Below are positions 5,991 to 13,521 of a stretch of 19,508 bases of DNA, piece by piece. The position numbers were made by a program, and so were the translations under genes. Within the stretch, counting starts at the first letter, position 1. Each line of letters begins with the position of its first letter. The stretch comes from an uncultured Mycoplasmatota bacterium (lineage in GTDB: Bacteria; Bacillota_I; Bacilli_A; RF39; UBA660): positions 1 to 19,508 of the forward strand of contig URDT01000022.1 in assembly GCA_900546745.1 (NCBI GenBank), written 5' to 3'. The notes beneath the pieces were generated by a model. That model saw only the letters and a program-made list of their open reading frames with translations, was not told the DNA's origin and did no database searches.

Positions 5991-7632
5991 AAACTTCTTG
6001 AATTACAATGAGAATCATTGGTTTACATTCTGTTTGCTGATATAAATATTTTCCTAATTTATCTCGAATTCCAAGTTTTATTTTATTGAAATCTACAAAA
6101 TTAGAATTGCTATTTTCTTGAATTACTTCTAATGATATCTTTTCAGCTTCTTTTATTAAATCAACATTATCTTTCACATAAATAAATCCTCTCGTTAATA
6201 TTTCAGGACCTGCTAATATTTTTTTAGAAGCTTTATCTAAAGTTGCACTTACGACAACAATTCCGTTATCACAAAGTAATTCTCTGTCTTTTAAAACTAA
6301 TTCTCCTACATCTCCAGCTGTTTTTCCATCAATTAAAATATCATCTACTTTAATATGAGAATTAGTATCTAATAAGGTTCCATTTTCAAATTCTAAAACA
6401 TCACCATTTAATTTTACTAGTATATTTTCAGATGGAATTCCTAATCTAGAAGCCACATTTGCATTTTCTACTTGATGACGATATTCTCCATTTACTGGAA
6501 AATAATAATTTGGATTCATTAAATTAATCATTAACATCAAATCTTCACTAGAAGCATGATGAGACAAATATTTTTTAGATAAAATCACCAAATTAATTCC
6601 TAATTTTGAAATATCATCATAAAGTTTTGTAGATGTTTTTTCAAGACCATCATAGGCAGGAGAAGCGAATATAATAGTATCTTCCTCTGTTAAATGAATA
6701 AATTTATCTCTTCCTCCTACAATTCTAGAAATATTAGAAAAAGGTTTTTCTCTCTCATCAGAAACAAGAATTAATATATGATCATCATTTACATGACTTA
6801 AACCACAAATCCTTGATTTATCAAAAGTGACATAATTTAAATCAATGGCTTTCATAATCATATTTTCTAATTTCTTACCTAAGATTACAATTTTTCTATC
6901 TGTCAACATTACTTCATTAAAGATTTCTTGAATACGATATAATTGAGCATCAAAAATATTAATTAATATTCTACCTTCAATTTTATTTAAATTTTCCTTA
7001 ATAACTGGTGTAATACGGTTATTTGGAGAAGTAAATCCTATTTTATCAGCATACATAGATTCACTCATCAAACAAAGTACTCCTTGTTTTCCAACATAAG
7101 CTAATTTACCAATATCTGTTTTATAAGCACCTTGCATCGTAGAATCGAAAACAAAGTTTCCTGTATAAACAATTGCTCCATCTTTTGTATTAATGACATA
7201 TCCTACATTACCAGGAACGGAATGTGTCAAAGAGATTGGGAAAATTGAAACAGCTCCAAATTTTATATTTTTGTGAGGAATTACTGTTTTCAAATTAGCT
7301 TTTTTAATTCCTTGTGATTGTAAATCAATTTTTAACATTTCTAATGTAAATTCAGTTCCATAAATATTAATGTCTGGTATTTCTTCTAAAATATCAGGAA
7401 TCGCTCCATATTGACTATCATGTCCATGGGTAATAAAAATTCCTCTGATTCTTTTTTTATTTTCTTTTATATAATCAAAATTTGGAATTACATAATCAAT
7501 TCCTAGCATTTTATCATCAGCATATTTTAACCCGGCATCTAATACAAATATATCTTGGTCTACTTCTACAATATACATATTTTTTCCTATTTCATTTAAG
7601 CCACCAAGACTAAATATTTTTATTTTACTCAT
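5989..7632 (-). CDS. RNase J-family protein with degenerate metal site
   Basis: 547 residues, full RNase J length: metallo-beta-lactamase domain (about 1-200 and 350-420), beta-CASP insert (about 210-350), linker and C-terminal domain. The canonical HGHEDH is HGHDSQ at 69-74, so His69 and His71 remain but the Asp and second His are Ser73 and Gln74. TGDF is TGNF (Asn159), and PVHGEYR is PVNGEYR (Asn381). His137 in THSVPG and SHHAS near 357-361, the 5'-phosphate pocket, remain. At least four metal ligands are lost, so nuclease activity is unlikely. It probably partners a catalytic RNase J1 encoded elsewhere, as RNase J2 does in Bacillus. ATG has AAAGGAG ahead; own promoter and terminator. Confidence 0.87.
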   Translation of the reverse strand: MSKIKIFSLGGLNEIGKNMYIVEVDQDIFVLDAGLKYADDKMLGIDYVIPNFDYIKENKKRIRGIFITHGHDSQYGAIPDILEEIPDINIYGTEFTLEMLKIDLQSQGIKKANLKTVIPHKNIKFGAVSIFPISLTHSVPGNVGYVINTKDGAIVYTGNFVFDSTMQGAYKTDIGKLAYVGKQGVLCLMSESMYADKIGFTSPNNRITPVIKENLNKIEGRILINIFDAQLYRIQEIFNEVMLTDRKIVILGKKLENMIMKAIDLNYVTFDKSRICGLSHVNDDHILILVSDEREKPFSNISRIVGGRDKFIHLTEEDTIIFASPAYDGLEKTSTKLYDDISKLGINLVILSKKYLSHHASSEDLMLMINLMNPNYYFPVNGEYRHQVENANVASRLGIPSENILVKLNGDVLEFENGTLLDTNSHIKVDDILIDGKTAGDVGELVLKDRELLCDNGIVVVSATLDKASKKILAGPEILTRGFIYVKDNVDLIKEAEKISLEVIQENSNSNFVDFNKIKLGIRDKLGKYLYQQTECKPMILIVIQEV

Positions 7633-7657
7633 ATAATCTCCTTTCTTTGTTGTTTAA

Positions 7658-7695
7658 AGACGAATCTATTATATCAAATAATTAATCATTCGTCT
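7658..7695 (-). promoter_or_regulatory. 8-bp inverted repeat bracketing the RNase J-like promoter
   Basis: Perfect arms AGACGAAT (7658-7665) and ATTCGTCT (7688-7695), 22 nt apart. One arm overlaps the -35 box and the other covers the predicted transcription start, with the -10 in between. Because one arm is outside the transcript, this is not an RNA hairpin; an operator is plausible. Confidence 0.5.
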
Positions 7696-7696
7696 A
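7668..7696 (-). promoter_or_regulatory. promoter of the RNase J-like gene
   Basis: Minus-strand -35 TAGACG (7696-7691), 17-nt spacer, consensus -10 TATAAT (7673-7668); start near 7661, with AAAGGAG before the ATG at 7632. Confidence 0.65.
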
Positions 7697-7702
7697 GTTT
7701 CT

Positions 7703-7729
7703 AAAAAAAGAAATCAACTTGATTTCTTT
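7703..7729 (-). terminator. intrinsic terminator after the zinc-ribbon membrane gene pair
   Basis: A 10-bp stem AAAGAAATCA/TGATTTCTTT, 3-nt loop, run of seven T. The stop codon of the upstream gene begins at the base of the stem. Confidence 0.9.
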
Positions 7730-8334
7730 TATAAAACATTTACTAGCAATAACATAATTATCATGGTTACAAATAAACTAATGCTGAATTGATAAGCGGT
7801 TTTATCTTTATTTTTATAATCCAATTCTACTAATCCATGATAGCAATATAGCAAGAATAATACAAATCCAAAAAGAAAGCATATCAACGATAGAAAAATG
7901 GAAGCAAAGCTAAATATAATACCACATAGGTTGCTAACTAATAAAGGAATAGAACTGATGGATACAATTCTTAAAATAGAATGATATTGTTCCTGTTTAT
8001 AAAATAAAGAGTATATCAAAGCTAATAATAAGAAGAAGACAAAACCTAGAATCGTTATCATAAAGATAATTCTTGCTGGTAATTCAATAAAACTACAACA
8101 AGTAAAGCTAATCGCAATCAATATTGCATTCATCAAAATAATCCAATATTCATTTCCATTCATAAATTTTTCATTTTTCAAATGTTCAATTGGTCGCTTT
8201 AAAAATTGAGCAATTTGATCAAAAATAGTTTCATTAGAAAACGTTCTATTTTCTGTACTTTGTTTTATTTTATCACAAGTACATTTTTCATCTTTTTCTA
8301 ATTTTTTACCACATCTCGTACAAAACTTTGCCAT
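7729..8334 (-). CDS. zinc-ribbon polytopic membrane protein, function unknown
   Basis: 201 residues. The N-terminus FCTRCGKKLEKDEKCTC supplies four cysteines (5, 8, 18, 20) of a cytoplasmic zinc ribbon. After a charged linker come about five hydrophobic segments, roughly 63-80, 88-112, 122-142, 144-167 and 183-200. The overall plan, a small zinc ribbon followed by a helical membrane domain, resembles the Yip1-like/YIP1-zinc-ribbon proteins common in Bacillota, but no diagnostic motif was found. It starts 8 nt after the TcaA-like gene and shares its terminator, so the two are co-transcribed and may form an envelope complex; this is inference. Confidence 0.75.
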   Translation of the reverse strand: MAKFCTRCGKKLEKDEKCTCDKIKQSTENRTFSNETIFDQIAQFLKRPIEHLKNEKFMNGNEYWIILMNAILIAISFTCCSFIELPARIIFMITILGFVFFLLLALIYSLFYKQEQYHSILRIVSISSIPLLVSNLCGIIFSFASIFLSLICFLFGFVLFLLYCYHGLVELDYKNKDKTAYQFSISLFVTMIIMLLLVNVL

Positions 8335-8342
8335 ATAAGCAC

Positions 8343-9470
8343 CTACTTTCTAACTGGAAAATTATTTTTGAAATTTTCCATATTCTTTATTGTATAAGAG
8401 TTATTTGAATAATCAAATACAATTGTTACATATCCTCTATTTGTTCCACTATAGTTAGTATCTGTATTATAAGTAATTGTATAATTATATTCTGTTTGAA
8501 ATGTAACCTCCAATTTAGAATCACTATTATATTGTGCACTAATCACTTCTAAATCTGTATATTCAATTTGATTTATCTTAAAATTAGATTGTTTATATTG
8601 ATACTTTAAATCTTTGTATATTTTTTGAATATCACTATTATAGCCCATTTCTGTAGCTGAGGTATCATTCATAATACCTGTATATAAATTTGTCATTAAG
8701 TTTTTAGCAAGTTCTTGAACTTTTGATTTTTGTTCATCCTTTAAAGTAATTTGTCCTAAAGAATAACTTTGATTATCAGAAATTGTAATTGTATCAGAAA
8801 CTTCTGTTCCATCTTCTAAAGTAACTTTTACTTGATATTCTCCTGTTGTCATATAATCAATCTTATAAATATCAGAGTCGTCTGTAGATGATTTTTCATC
8901 TAAATATTTTTTGATATCGATGTCATCTATTGTAACAACACTATTTTTAGGAAATTTCAAAACAATGTTTTTAGAGATTTGACCACTATTTACTTTCCAG
9001 CTTCCCCATATTGTATCGTTTGTCCTTGATAAACTTACATTGGAAATATAACTCTTTCCTGATATTTCATAAGAATATGTCATTAATGCTTCTGATCCAG
9101 AGACAACTTTATTGATTAATTTAACATTTATAGCATTTTGATAATCTGTCATTTTTTCTTTCAATGTTGTTTCATTAAAAAAATCATTATCTTCCAATTG
9201 AATCATATTAATAAGTTTTTTAGTATCCTGATGAATAATGGAATTAAAATATTGATTAGAAATATATTCTGGACTTCTCAAGAAATTGACAATAGAACAA
9301 GTCCCTAAAAAAAGAATAAAAAGTATTAGAATAGTAAGAATTCTTTTTTGATATTTTTTCAAAAATGATAACATTTGACTATCTTGGTTTTCTTTTACAA
9401 TTTTAGCTCCACAATTTTCACAAAAATGATCTATTTTTCGATATGGTGTTCCACATTTTGAACATTTCAT
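8343..9470 (-). CDS. TcaA/YvbJ-like zinc-ribbon membrane-anchored protein
   Basis: 375 residues. MKCSKCG...FCENCG gives a zinc ribbon (Cys3, 6, 17, 20), followed by a basic stretch, a single membrane helix at about 44-62 and a large extracytoplasmic part. The order zinc ribbon, one helix, extracellular domains is that of TcaA/YvbJ. Residues about 65-170 look like the first extracellular module (SPEYISNQYFNSI... through to WGSWKVN). A middle beta-rich segment follows (TTGEYQVKVTLEDG), and the C-terminal 120 residues resemble an NTF2-like domain. TcaA of Staphylococcus influences glycopeptide susceptibility and wall stress; a similar role here is only suggested. It heads a two-gene operon. Confidence 0.7.
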   Translation of the reverse strand: MKCSKCGTPYRKIDHFCENCGAKIVKENQDSQMLSFLKKYQKRILTILILFILFLGTCSIVNFLRSPEYISNQYFNSIIHQDTKKLINMIQLEDNDFFNETTLKEKMTDYQNAINVKLINKVVSGSEALMTYSYEISGKSYISNVSLSRTNDTIWGSWKVNSGQISKNIVLKFPKNSVVTIDDIDIKKYLDEKSSTDDSDIYKIDYMTTGEYQVKVTLEDGTEVSDTITISDNQSYSLGQITLKDEQKSKVQELAKNLMTNLYTGIMNDTSATEMGYNSDIQKIYKDLKYQYKQSNFKINQIEYTDLEVISAQYNSDSKLEVTFQTEYNYTITYNTDTNYSGTNRGYVTIVFDYSNNSYTIKNMENFKNNFPVRK

Positions 9471-9502
9471 AAAACCATCTCCTCTTTTAATAGTATGCTT
9501 AA

Positions 9503-9508
9503 ATTATA
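9503..9508 (-). promoter_or_regulatory. -10 box of the zinc-ribbon gene pair
   Basis: Consensus TATAAT on the minus strand 33 nt before the ATG at 9470, with GAGGAGATGG as ribosome binding site. No good -35 is seen at 16-18 nt; a TTCACA lies 20 nt upstream. Confidence 0.4.
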
Positions 9509-9541
9509 GAGGTTTAAAATGAAAAATATGTGAAAATAATT

Positions 9542-9566
9542 AAAAAAATAGATGGAAATCTATTTT
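9542..9566 (-). terminator. intrinsic terminator with only a tiny ORF upstream
   Basis: A 9-bp stem AAAATAGAT/ATCTATTTT, loop TTCC, and seven T. It terminates minus-strand transcription coming from 9567-9753, where no full-length gene exists. Confidence 0.8.
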
Positions 9567-9681
9567 AATCTAGTTTAATGACACTTAATTTTGCATTCAT
9601 TGTACCATCAAAAATTAAATCGGTATTTGGTTTTAACATAATAACAAACTTTTTAATTTTAATGACATATGAATAGAGCAA
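9565..9681 (-). pseudogene. tiny ORF, probable 3' remnant of a gene
   Basis: The 300-nt stretch 9471-9774 holds no ordinary gene. A minus-strand frame open from about 9687 encodes, from ATG 9639, MLKPNTDLIFDGTMNAKLSV and then IKLD before the stop; a TTG at 9681 would give 38 residues. The sequence looks protein-like and its stop codon sits in the 5' arm of a terminator, as for the real genes here. A strong AGGAGG at 9704-9699 precedes a different frame (TTG 9695) that stops at 9633, within the start of this one. This is consistent with a frameshifted, decayed gene or a small peptide gene. No homologue is recognised. Confidence 0.35.
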
Positions 9682-9753
9682 TTTTTATAATTCAACTTCC
9701 TCCTCTCATTTCATTTTATGTAGATTTTTAAACTAAATTAATGGTTATTCTAT

Positions 9754-9786
9754 AAAAAAACAAAAAGATCATATTTATCTTTTTGT
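9754..9786 (-). terminator. intrinsic terminator after mutL
   Basis: A 10-bp perfect stem ACAAAAAGAT/ATCTTTTTGT, 7-nt loop, and a seven-T run. The mutL stop codon lies in the loop and 5' arm. Confidence 0.9.
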
Positions 9787-11580
9787 AACAAAATTCTCAA
9801 AACCACTTCTTTTAAATAATTTTTCCAAATCATAATTAGAATAATAAATAATAGTTGGTCGACCATGAGGGCAATTAAATGGATTATGACAATTCTTCAA
9901 TCTATTCAATAGTTCATGAATTTCTTCTTCACTAACATATTCATTTGCTTTAATTGCCATTTTACAACTCATCATAGTAGCTATAGCTTCATTAAATTTT
10001 TCAATGCTAAATTTACTTTCTAAAGTAGAAATTAATTCCATAATTCTTTTAATTGCTTCTGTTTCATAACCTTTTGGTAGCCAAGTAGGATGTGCTTTTA
10101 TAATAATAGAATTAATTCCAAATTCTTCTACTTCAAATCCCATATCTTCTAAAATATTAAAATTTTCTCTTAATACAATATATTCATTTGTTGAGAATTC
10201 TAAAGTAATCGGAAATAATAAATGTTCTGTTTCAATATTAGGATTTCCTAATCGTTCTTTATAAAATTCATAATTGACTCTTTCTTTGGCAGCATGTTGG
10301 TCAATCATGTACATACCAGACTCATTTTGACAAATAATATAGGTACCATGAACCACACCTACATAATGTAGTTCTGGAAACTCTTTATTTTCTTCTGCAT
10401 CAGCAGTTTCATAAGATACTTCTGATTCTTGTATGATATCTTGTTTGATAGGTTGTTCTTGCATTTCAGGGTAATCAAATTTTAAAGTTTGTTCTTCATA
10501 TTGAGTTTTTTTATAAACTTCTAAAGGCTCTTCTTCTGAGACAAAAGAAGAATTTAACTGAATTGGTTCATCTTCTACTTCAATATGAGGAATTAAAATT
10601 CTTTGTTTCAATTTCTCTTTAATCATTTTAGAAACTAATTCTAATAATTCTGTTTGCTTTGAAAATTTTACATCCATTTTAGTTGGATGAACATTAACAT
10701 CAATTAATGTTGGATCTACTAAAATATTCAAAACAACAATAGGATAACGATTATCTGGTTTATAAGAATGATAAGAATCATTAATTACTCTATTTAAATC
10801 TTGGTTTCTAACAACTCTTCCATTTACTAAAGTAATCATGGTATTTCTACTAGAACGGTGTACTTCAGGAAGAGATATATACCCAGTTATTTCATAATCT
10901 TCATCTTCTGTACTTACCTCTAGCATTTTTTTTACTGTTTCAATTCCATAAATAGATTTAATTACTTTTAATAGATTATCACTACCATCTGTATTTAAAA
11001 GAGTAGCTCCATTATTAGTCAATATAAATTTAATTTCAGGATGAGATAAAGCAATTTTATTCACATAATCTGTAATACTCGCTAATTCAGTATACAAGCT
11101 CTTCATATGCTTTAAACGAGCTGGTGTATTATAAAATAAATTACTTACAGCTATTTGTGTTCCTTTTCTAGCTTCACAAGGAGTTACACTTTCTATCTTA
11201 CCACCATTAATAATAACTTCTGTTCCAATTTCGCCCATCGAAGTTTTTAATACAACTTCTGATACAGAAGCAATACTAGCTAAAGCTTCTCCTCTAAATC
11301 CTAAAGTATTAATATGATATAAGTCATCTTCAGTTTTTAATTTACTCGTTGCATGACGGTTAAAAGCCAAAACGGCATCCTCTTTATCCATTCCTGTTCC
11401 ATCATCTGTTATTTTAATTTGTTTTGTTCCTGCCTCTAATAAATCAATTTTTATTTCACCACTTTCGGCATCTATACTATTTTCAACCAATTCTTTGACA
11501 ACACTAGCACATCTTTCGACAACTTCTCCAGCAGCTATCTTATTGGCTAAGATTTCATCCATTAGTTTAATTTTAGACAT
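9775..11580 (-). CDS. mutL: DNA mismatch repair protein MutL (endonuclease type)
   Basis: 601 residues. The N-terminal GHKL ATPase has catalytic Glu30 and Asn34 in KELVENSIDA, DDGTGM at 59-64 and GFRGEALASI at 94-103. The transducer domain holds NVHPTKMDVKF at 296-306. An acidic Gln/Glu-rich linker spans about 335-400. The C-terminal dimerisation domain carries the nicking-endonuclease motif DQHAAKERVNYE (427-438) with the supporting SCKMAIKA (538-545) and CPHGRP (570-575). It therefore nicks the daughter strand after MutS recognition, as in methyl-independent repair. The clamp-binding region reads EHLLFP (452-457) where a Gln is common. The mutS gene is not adjacent. The start is set by AAGGTGATGGT before ATG. 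Confidence 0.96.
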   Translation of the reverse strand: MSKIKLMDEILANKIAAGEVVERCASVVKELVENSIDAESGEIKIDLLEAGTKQIKITDDGTGMDKEDAVLAFNRHATSKLKTEDDLYHINTLGFRGEALASIASVSEVVLKTSMGEIGTEVIINGGKIESVTPCEARKGTQIAVSNLFYNTPARLKHMKSLYTELASITDYVNKIALSHPEIKFILTNNGATLLNTDGSDNLLKVIKSIYGIETVKKMLEVSTEDEDYEITGYISLPEVHRSSRNTMITLVNGRVVRNQDLNRVINDSYHSYKPDNRYPIVVLNILVDPTLIDVNVHPTKMDVKFSKQTELLELVSKMIKEKLKQRILIPHIEVEDEPIQLNSSFVSEEEPLEVYKKTQYEEQTLKFDYPEMQEQPIKQDIIQESEVSYETADAEENKEFPELHYVGVVHGTYIICQNESGMYMIDQHAAKERVNYEFYKERLGNPNIETEHLLFPITLEFSTNEYIVLRENFNILEDMGFEVEEFGINSIIIKAHPTWLPKGYETEAIKRIMELISTLESKFSIEKFNEAIATMMSCKMAIKANEYVSEEEIHELLNRLKNCHNPFNCPHGRPTIIYYSNYDLEKLFKRSGFENFVTKR

Positions 11581-11598
11581 ACCATCACCTTCTTAAAC

Positions 11599-11625
11599 AT
11601 TATAACAAAAAAAATAGAATTTGAA
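11599..11625 (-). promoter_or_regulatory. promoter of mutL (extended -10)
   Basis: Consensus TATAAT (11604-11599) preceded by TGT. A weak TTCAAA (11625-11620) lies 15 nt upstream, inside the hairpin of the previous gene's terminator. The extended -10 probably compensates for the poor -35. Confidence 0.5.
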
Positions 11626-11633
11626 TTCTATTT
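11607..11633 (-). terminator. intrinsic terminator after the 130-residue protein gene
   Basis: A 9-bp stem AAATAGAAT/ATTCTATTT, loop TCAA, run of eight T that leads straight into the mutL promoter. The stop codon is within the 5' arm. Confidence 0.9.
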
Positions 11634-12024
11634 AAAATAATTTTTTTATTTTTTGTATTTGATCAATCTCATAAGTATGAGATTTTTGCTCTTTCAATTG
11701 CTTTGTAAGTAAACAAGTTTGAAAACCATTTTGAGAAAAAAGTGTTAGAATTTCATTGTTTTTTGAAATTACAATGACTCTTTTTCTCATTTCTCTTTCT
11801 ATACCATTTATGATATTTTGAAGATCCTCTTCTTTTGAAATCACAAATATTTTAGAAAAATCATGGTCTTGTATTTTTGTTTTTGTTAATGAATATAATG
11901 TAATATTTTTTTCTAACAATTTTTCTTTTAATTCTGTCAAGCTATTGCCATAAAGATAATCACTTTTAAAAGATTCATTATCGATAATAGCTATGATTGG
12001 TTGTAGTTGTTGATTATTATTCAT
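11632..12024 (-). CDS. hypothetical protein, Rossmann-like pattern
   Basis: 130 residues, not recognised. Hydrophobic strands alternate with charged helices: PIIAIIDNESF (9-19), ITLYSLTKT, FSKIFVISKEEDL, KRVIVISKNNEIL and GFQTCLL. This suggests a small alpha/beta fold. The pattern VIVISKNNEILTLFSQNGF looks like the helix-and-strand end of a HAD-like or NYN-like domain, but no catalytic motif is complete. No signal peptide or membrane helix. GGGGGA before ATG is the ribosome binding site. It follows two genes on the same strand (55-nt gap) but has its own good promoter; last gene before a terminator. Confidence 0.6.
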   Translation of the reverse strand: MNNNQQLQPIIAIIDNESFKSDYLYGNSLTELKEKLLEKNITLYSLTKTKIQDHDFSKIFVISKEEDLQNIINGIEREMRKRVIVISKNNEILTLFSQNGFQTCLLTKQLKEQKSHTYEIDQIQKIKKLF

Positions 12025-12050
12025 ATTAATTCCCCCAAACGATAGTTAAA

Positions 12051-12079
12051 ATAATACTACATTTTATCGATTTTGTAAA
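12051..12079 (-). promoter_or_regulatory. promoter of the 130-residue hypothetical gene
   Basis: -35 TTTACA (12079-12074), 17-nt spacer, -10 TATTAT (12056-12051), immediately after the upstream stop codon. The predicted start is about 20 nt before the ATG. Confidence 0.6.
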
Positions 12080-12364
12080 CTATTTTAAATTTTTTATTTT
12101 TTGTTTTATTAACAAAATAATTTCCATTGGTGCATCAATTTGGTTTAATACCAATAATGCATCTTGTAGTTTGGTTTTTAAAGCAAGTTCACTTTCATAA
12201 TTATCAGCTTTTTCTCTAGTATTTTCAATTGGACATTCTTCTATAAAAGACCTGATATAATCTTCAATGTCTTTTAGAATATATTCTTTTAGTTCATAAT
12301 TATCCATTGTTTGAACACCATAATAAGCTCCTACTAAATATTTAAAATGATCTTCTATATTCAT
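12080..12364 (-). CDS. hypothetical small helical protein
   Basis: 94 residues, not recognised. The composition is acidic and helical: MNIEDHFKYLVGAYYGVQ at the start, then LKEYILKDIEDYIRSFIEE and ALLVLNQIDAPMEIILLIKQ. No membrane segment, no metal-binding motif and only one Cys. It lies 13 nt after the ATP-grasp gene and is almost surely co-transcribed with it. The ATG follows a purine-poor region with a modest ribosome binding site (AGGAAG). The tight spacing suggests a partner or accessory function for the ATP-grasp protein; this is inference. Confidence 0.6.
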   Translation of the reverse strand: MNIEDHFKYLVGAYYGVQTMDNYELKEYILKDIEDYIRSFIEECPIENTREKADNYESELALKTKLQDALLVLNQIDAPMEIILLIKQKIKNLK

Positions 12365-12377
12365 ATATACTTCCTAT

Positions 12378-13307
12378 CTATTTCTTTATTAATTGTTTTT
12401 GTTTTATATTTTGTTTATCCAATTCTTCTACTAAAAGATTACAAATCTCTAATCCTGAAGAACAAATAGAATTATATTCAATGATATCAATAACTTCCTG
12501 ATTTTTAATTTTCATCTGTCCAATATCAAGTACATAACTACTAGGAAATTTAGAAATCAACGAAGCTTTTTCGATTTGTTTTTCTGCGAATATTTTAACT
12601 TCATCAGGTACTTTTGTAGGATAATCAACATATGACCTAGAAATGCTGAGTAAATTATGATTTAAAACAAATACTCTATATTCTTTACAATCCATATCAT
12701 TTTCTGTATCTTCAATGGACTGAAATGCCTCTGATAAAAAGACAGTATCCTCTCTTTTCACGTTTAATAAAGGTGGCTTTGTCATAAAAATGGAAGCCAT
12801 ATTTCCTTTGTCATCTTGAAATTCAACATTTTGATAGTTCTTTAAAACTTTACTATTATTACTTTTTTTAGCAGTTTTAAAAAACAAATTATGAAAAACT
12901 GTTTTATATTTTTCATGGTTTTTAGCAAATTCGTCATAAGTTGTCACAATCACTTTTCGATAAATAGGTTGAATGAAAAGTGGCCAATTCGTTATTCTTT
13001 CAATTTCTTCCATAGAAGTAATAGAATTACCTTGATGATTTTTGATTTGTGTTAATAATTCTTCCTGATTAGGAATAGAACATCTTGGAAATATGTTAAA
13101 ACCATTAATATCAAATTCAATTCCATCTTTATAAAACTTTTTAGTAGTTCTATCATATAAAATTAACATATCATGTTTTTTTGCCTTTTCTAATAATTCT
13201 ATTTCTTTCATTTTAACCCAAATAATATTTTCATCATCTGTAAGCTCAATCGTATAATCTGTTGAATCTATAGATGGAACACTAAAACAAAAATAATCTA
13301 TTTTCAT
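12378..13307 (-). CDS. ATP-grasp protein, R2K-like
   Basis: 309 residues. The C-terminal two-thirds have an ATP-grasp layout. A candidate nucleotide-binding Lys lies in LFFKTAKKS (141-149), hydrophobic strands follow, and EYRVFVLNHNLLSISRSY (209-226) leads to PSSYVLDIGQM (255-265) and IIEYNSICSSGL (275-286), the metal-binding strand with Glu277 and Asn279. EYR...DIG...EYN...SSGL is the pattern of R2K-clade ATP-grasp ligases. These join a carboxylate to an amine or thiol by an acyl phosphate; the substrate is unknown. Residues 1-80 are a less conserved N-terminal domain. AAAGGTGATG precedes ATG. The gene follows the tRNA-Lys terminator, and no clear promoter is seen in between. Confidence 0.65.
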   Translation of the reverse strand: MKIDYFCFSVPSIDSTDYTIELTDDENIIWVKMKEIELLEKAKKHDMLILYDRTTKKFYKDGIEFDINGFNIFPRCSIPNQEELLTQIKNHQGNSITSMEEIERITNWPLFIQPIYRKVIVTTYDEFAKNHEKYKTVFHNLFFKTAKKSNNSKVLKNYQNVEFQDDKGNMASIFMTKPPLLNVKREDTVFLSEAFQSIEDTENDMDCKEYRVFVLNHNLLSISRSYVDYPTKVPDEVKIFAEKQIEKASLISKFPSSYVLDIGQMKIKNQEVIDIIEYNSICSSGLEICNLLVEELDKQNIKQKQLIKK

Positions 13308-13330
13308 TCACATCACCTTTATTTTTTAAT

Positions 13331-13353
13331 AAAAAAACCAAGTATAACTTGGT
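13331..13353 (-). terminator. intrinsic terminator after tRNA-Lys
   Basis: A 7-bp stem ACCAAGT/ACTTGGT, 3-nt loop, run of seven T, 13 nt after the encoded CCA end. Confidence 0.88.
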
Positions 13354-13365
13354 CTAAATACAAAC

Positions 13366-13441
13366 TGGTGTCCTGTTAGGGACTCGAACCCTAGACCCAC
13401 TGATTAAGAGTCAGTTGCTCTACCAACTGAGCTAACAAGAC
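13366..13441 (-). tRNA. tRNA-Lys (anticodon CTT)
   Basis: A 76-nt cloverleaf with encoded CCA. Acceptor GTCTTGT/ACAGGAC, D arm GCTC...GAGC, anticodon stem ACTGA/TCAGT with loop CTCTTAA (anticodon CTT at positions 34-36), 5-nt variable region, T arm TAGGG/CCCTA with loop TTCGAGT, discriminator A. It decodes AAG. A separate tRNA-Lys(TTT), needed for the abundant AAA codons, must lie elsewhere. It is transcribed alone, with its own promoter and terminator. Confidence 0.96.
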
Positions 13442-13476
13442 AAAATATTTACTGAGACATCACTCAACACGTTTTA

Positions 13477-13505
13477 AGTATACCATACCACTATAAAAAG
13501 TTCAA
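13477..13505 (-). promoter_or_regulatory. promoter of tRNA-Lys
   Basis: -35 TTGAAC (13505-13500), 17-nt spacer, extended -10 TGG-TATACT (box 13482-13477). The start is expected near 13470, about 29 nt before the mature tRNA. Confidence 0.75.
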
Positions 13506-13521
13506 TACCTGTCAAATAATT

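Noticed and set aside
13366..13521. Integrated element at the tRNA-Lys gene
   Set aside because: No integrase, no repeated tRNA 3' end and no change of base composition around the tRNA.
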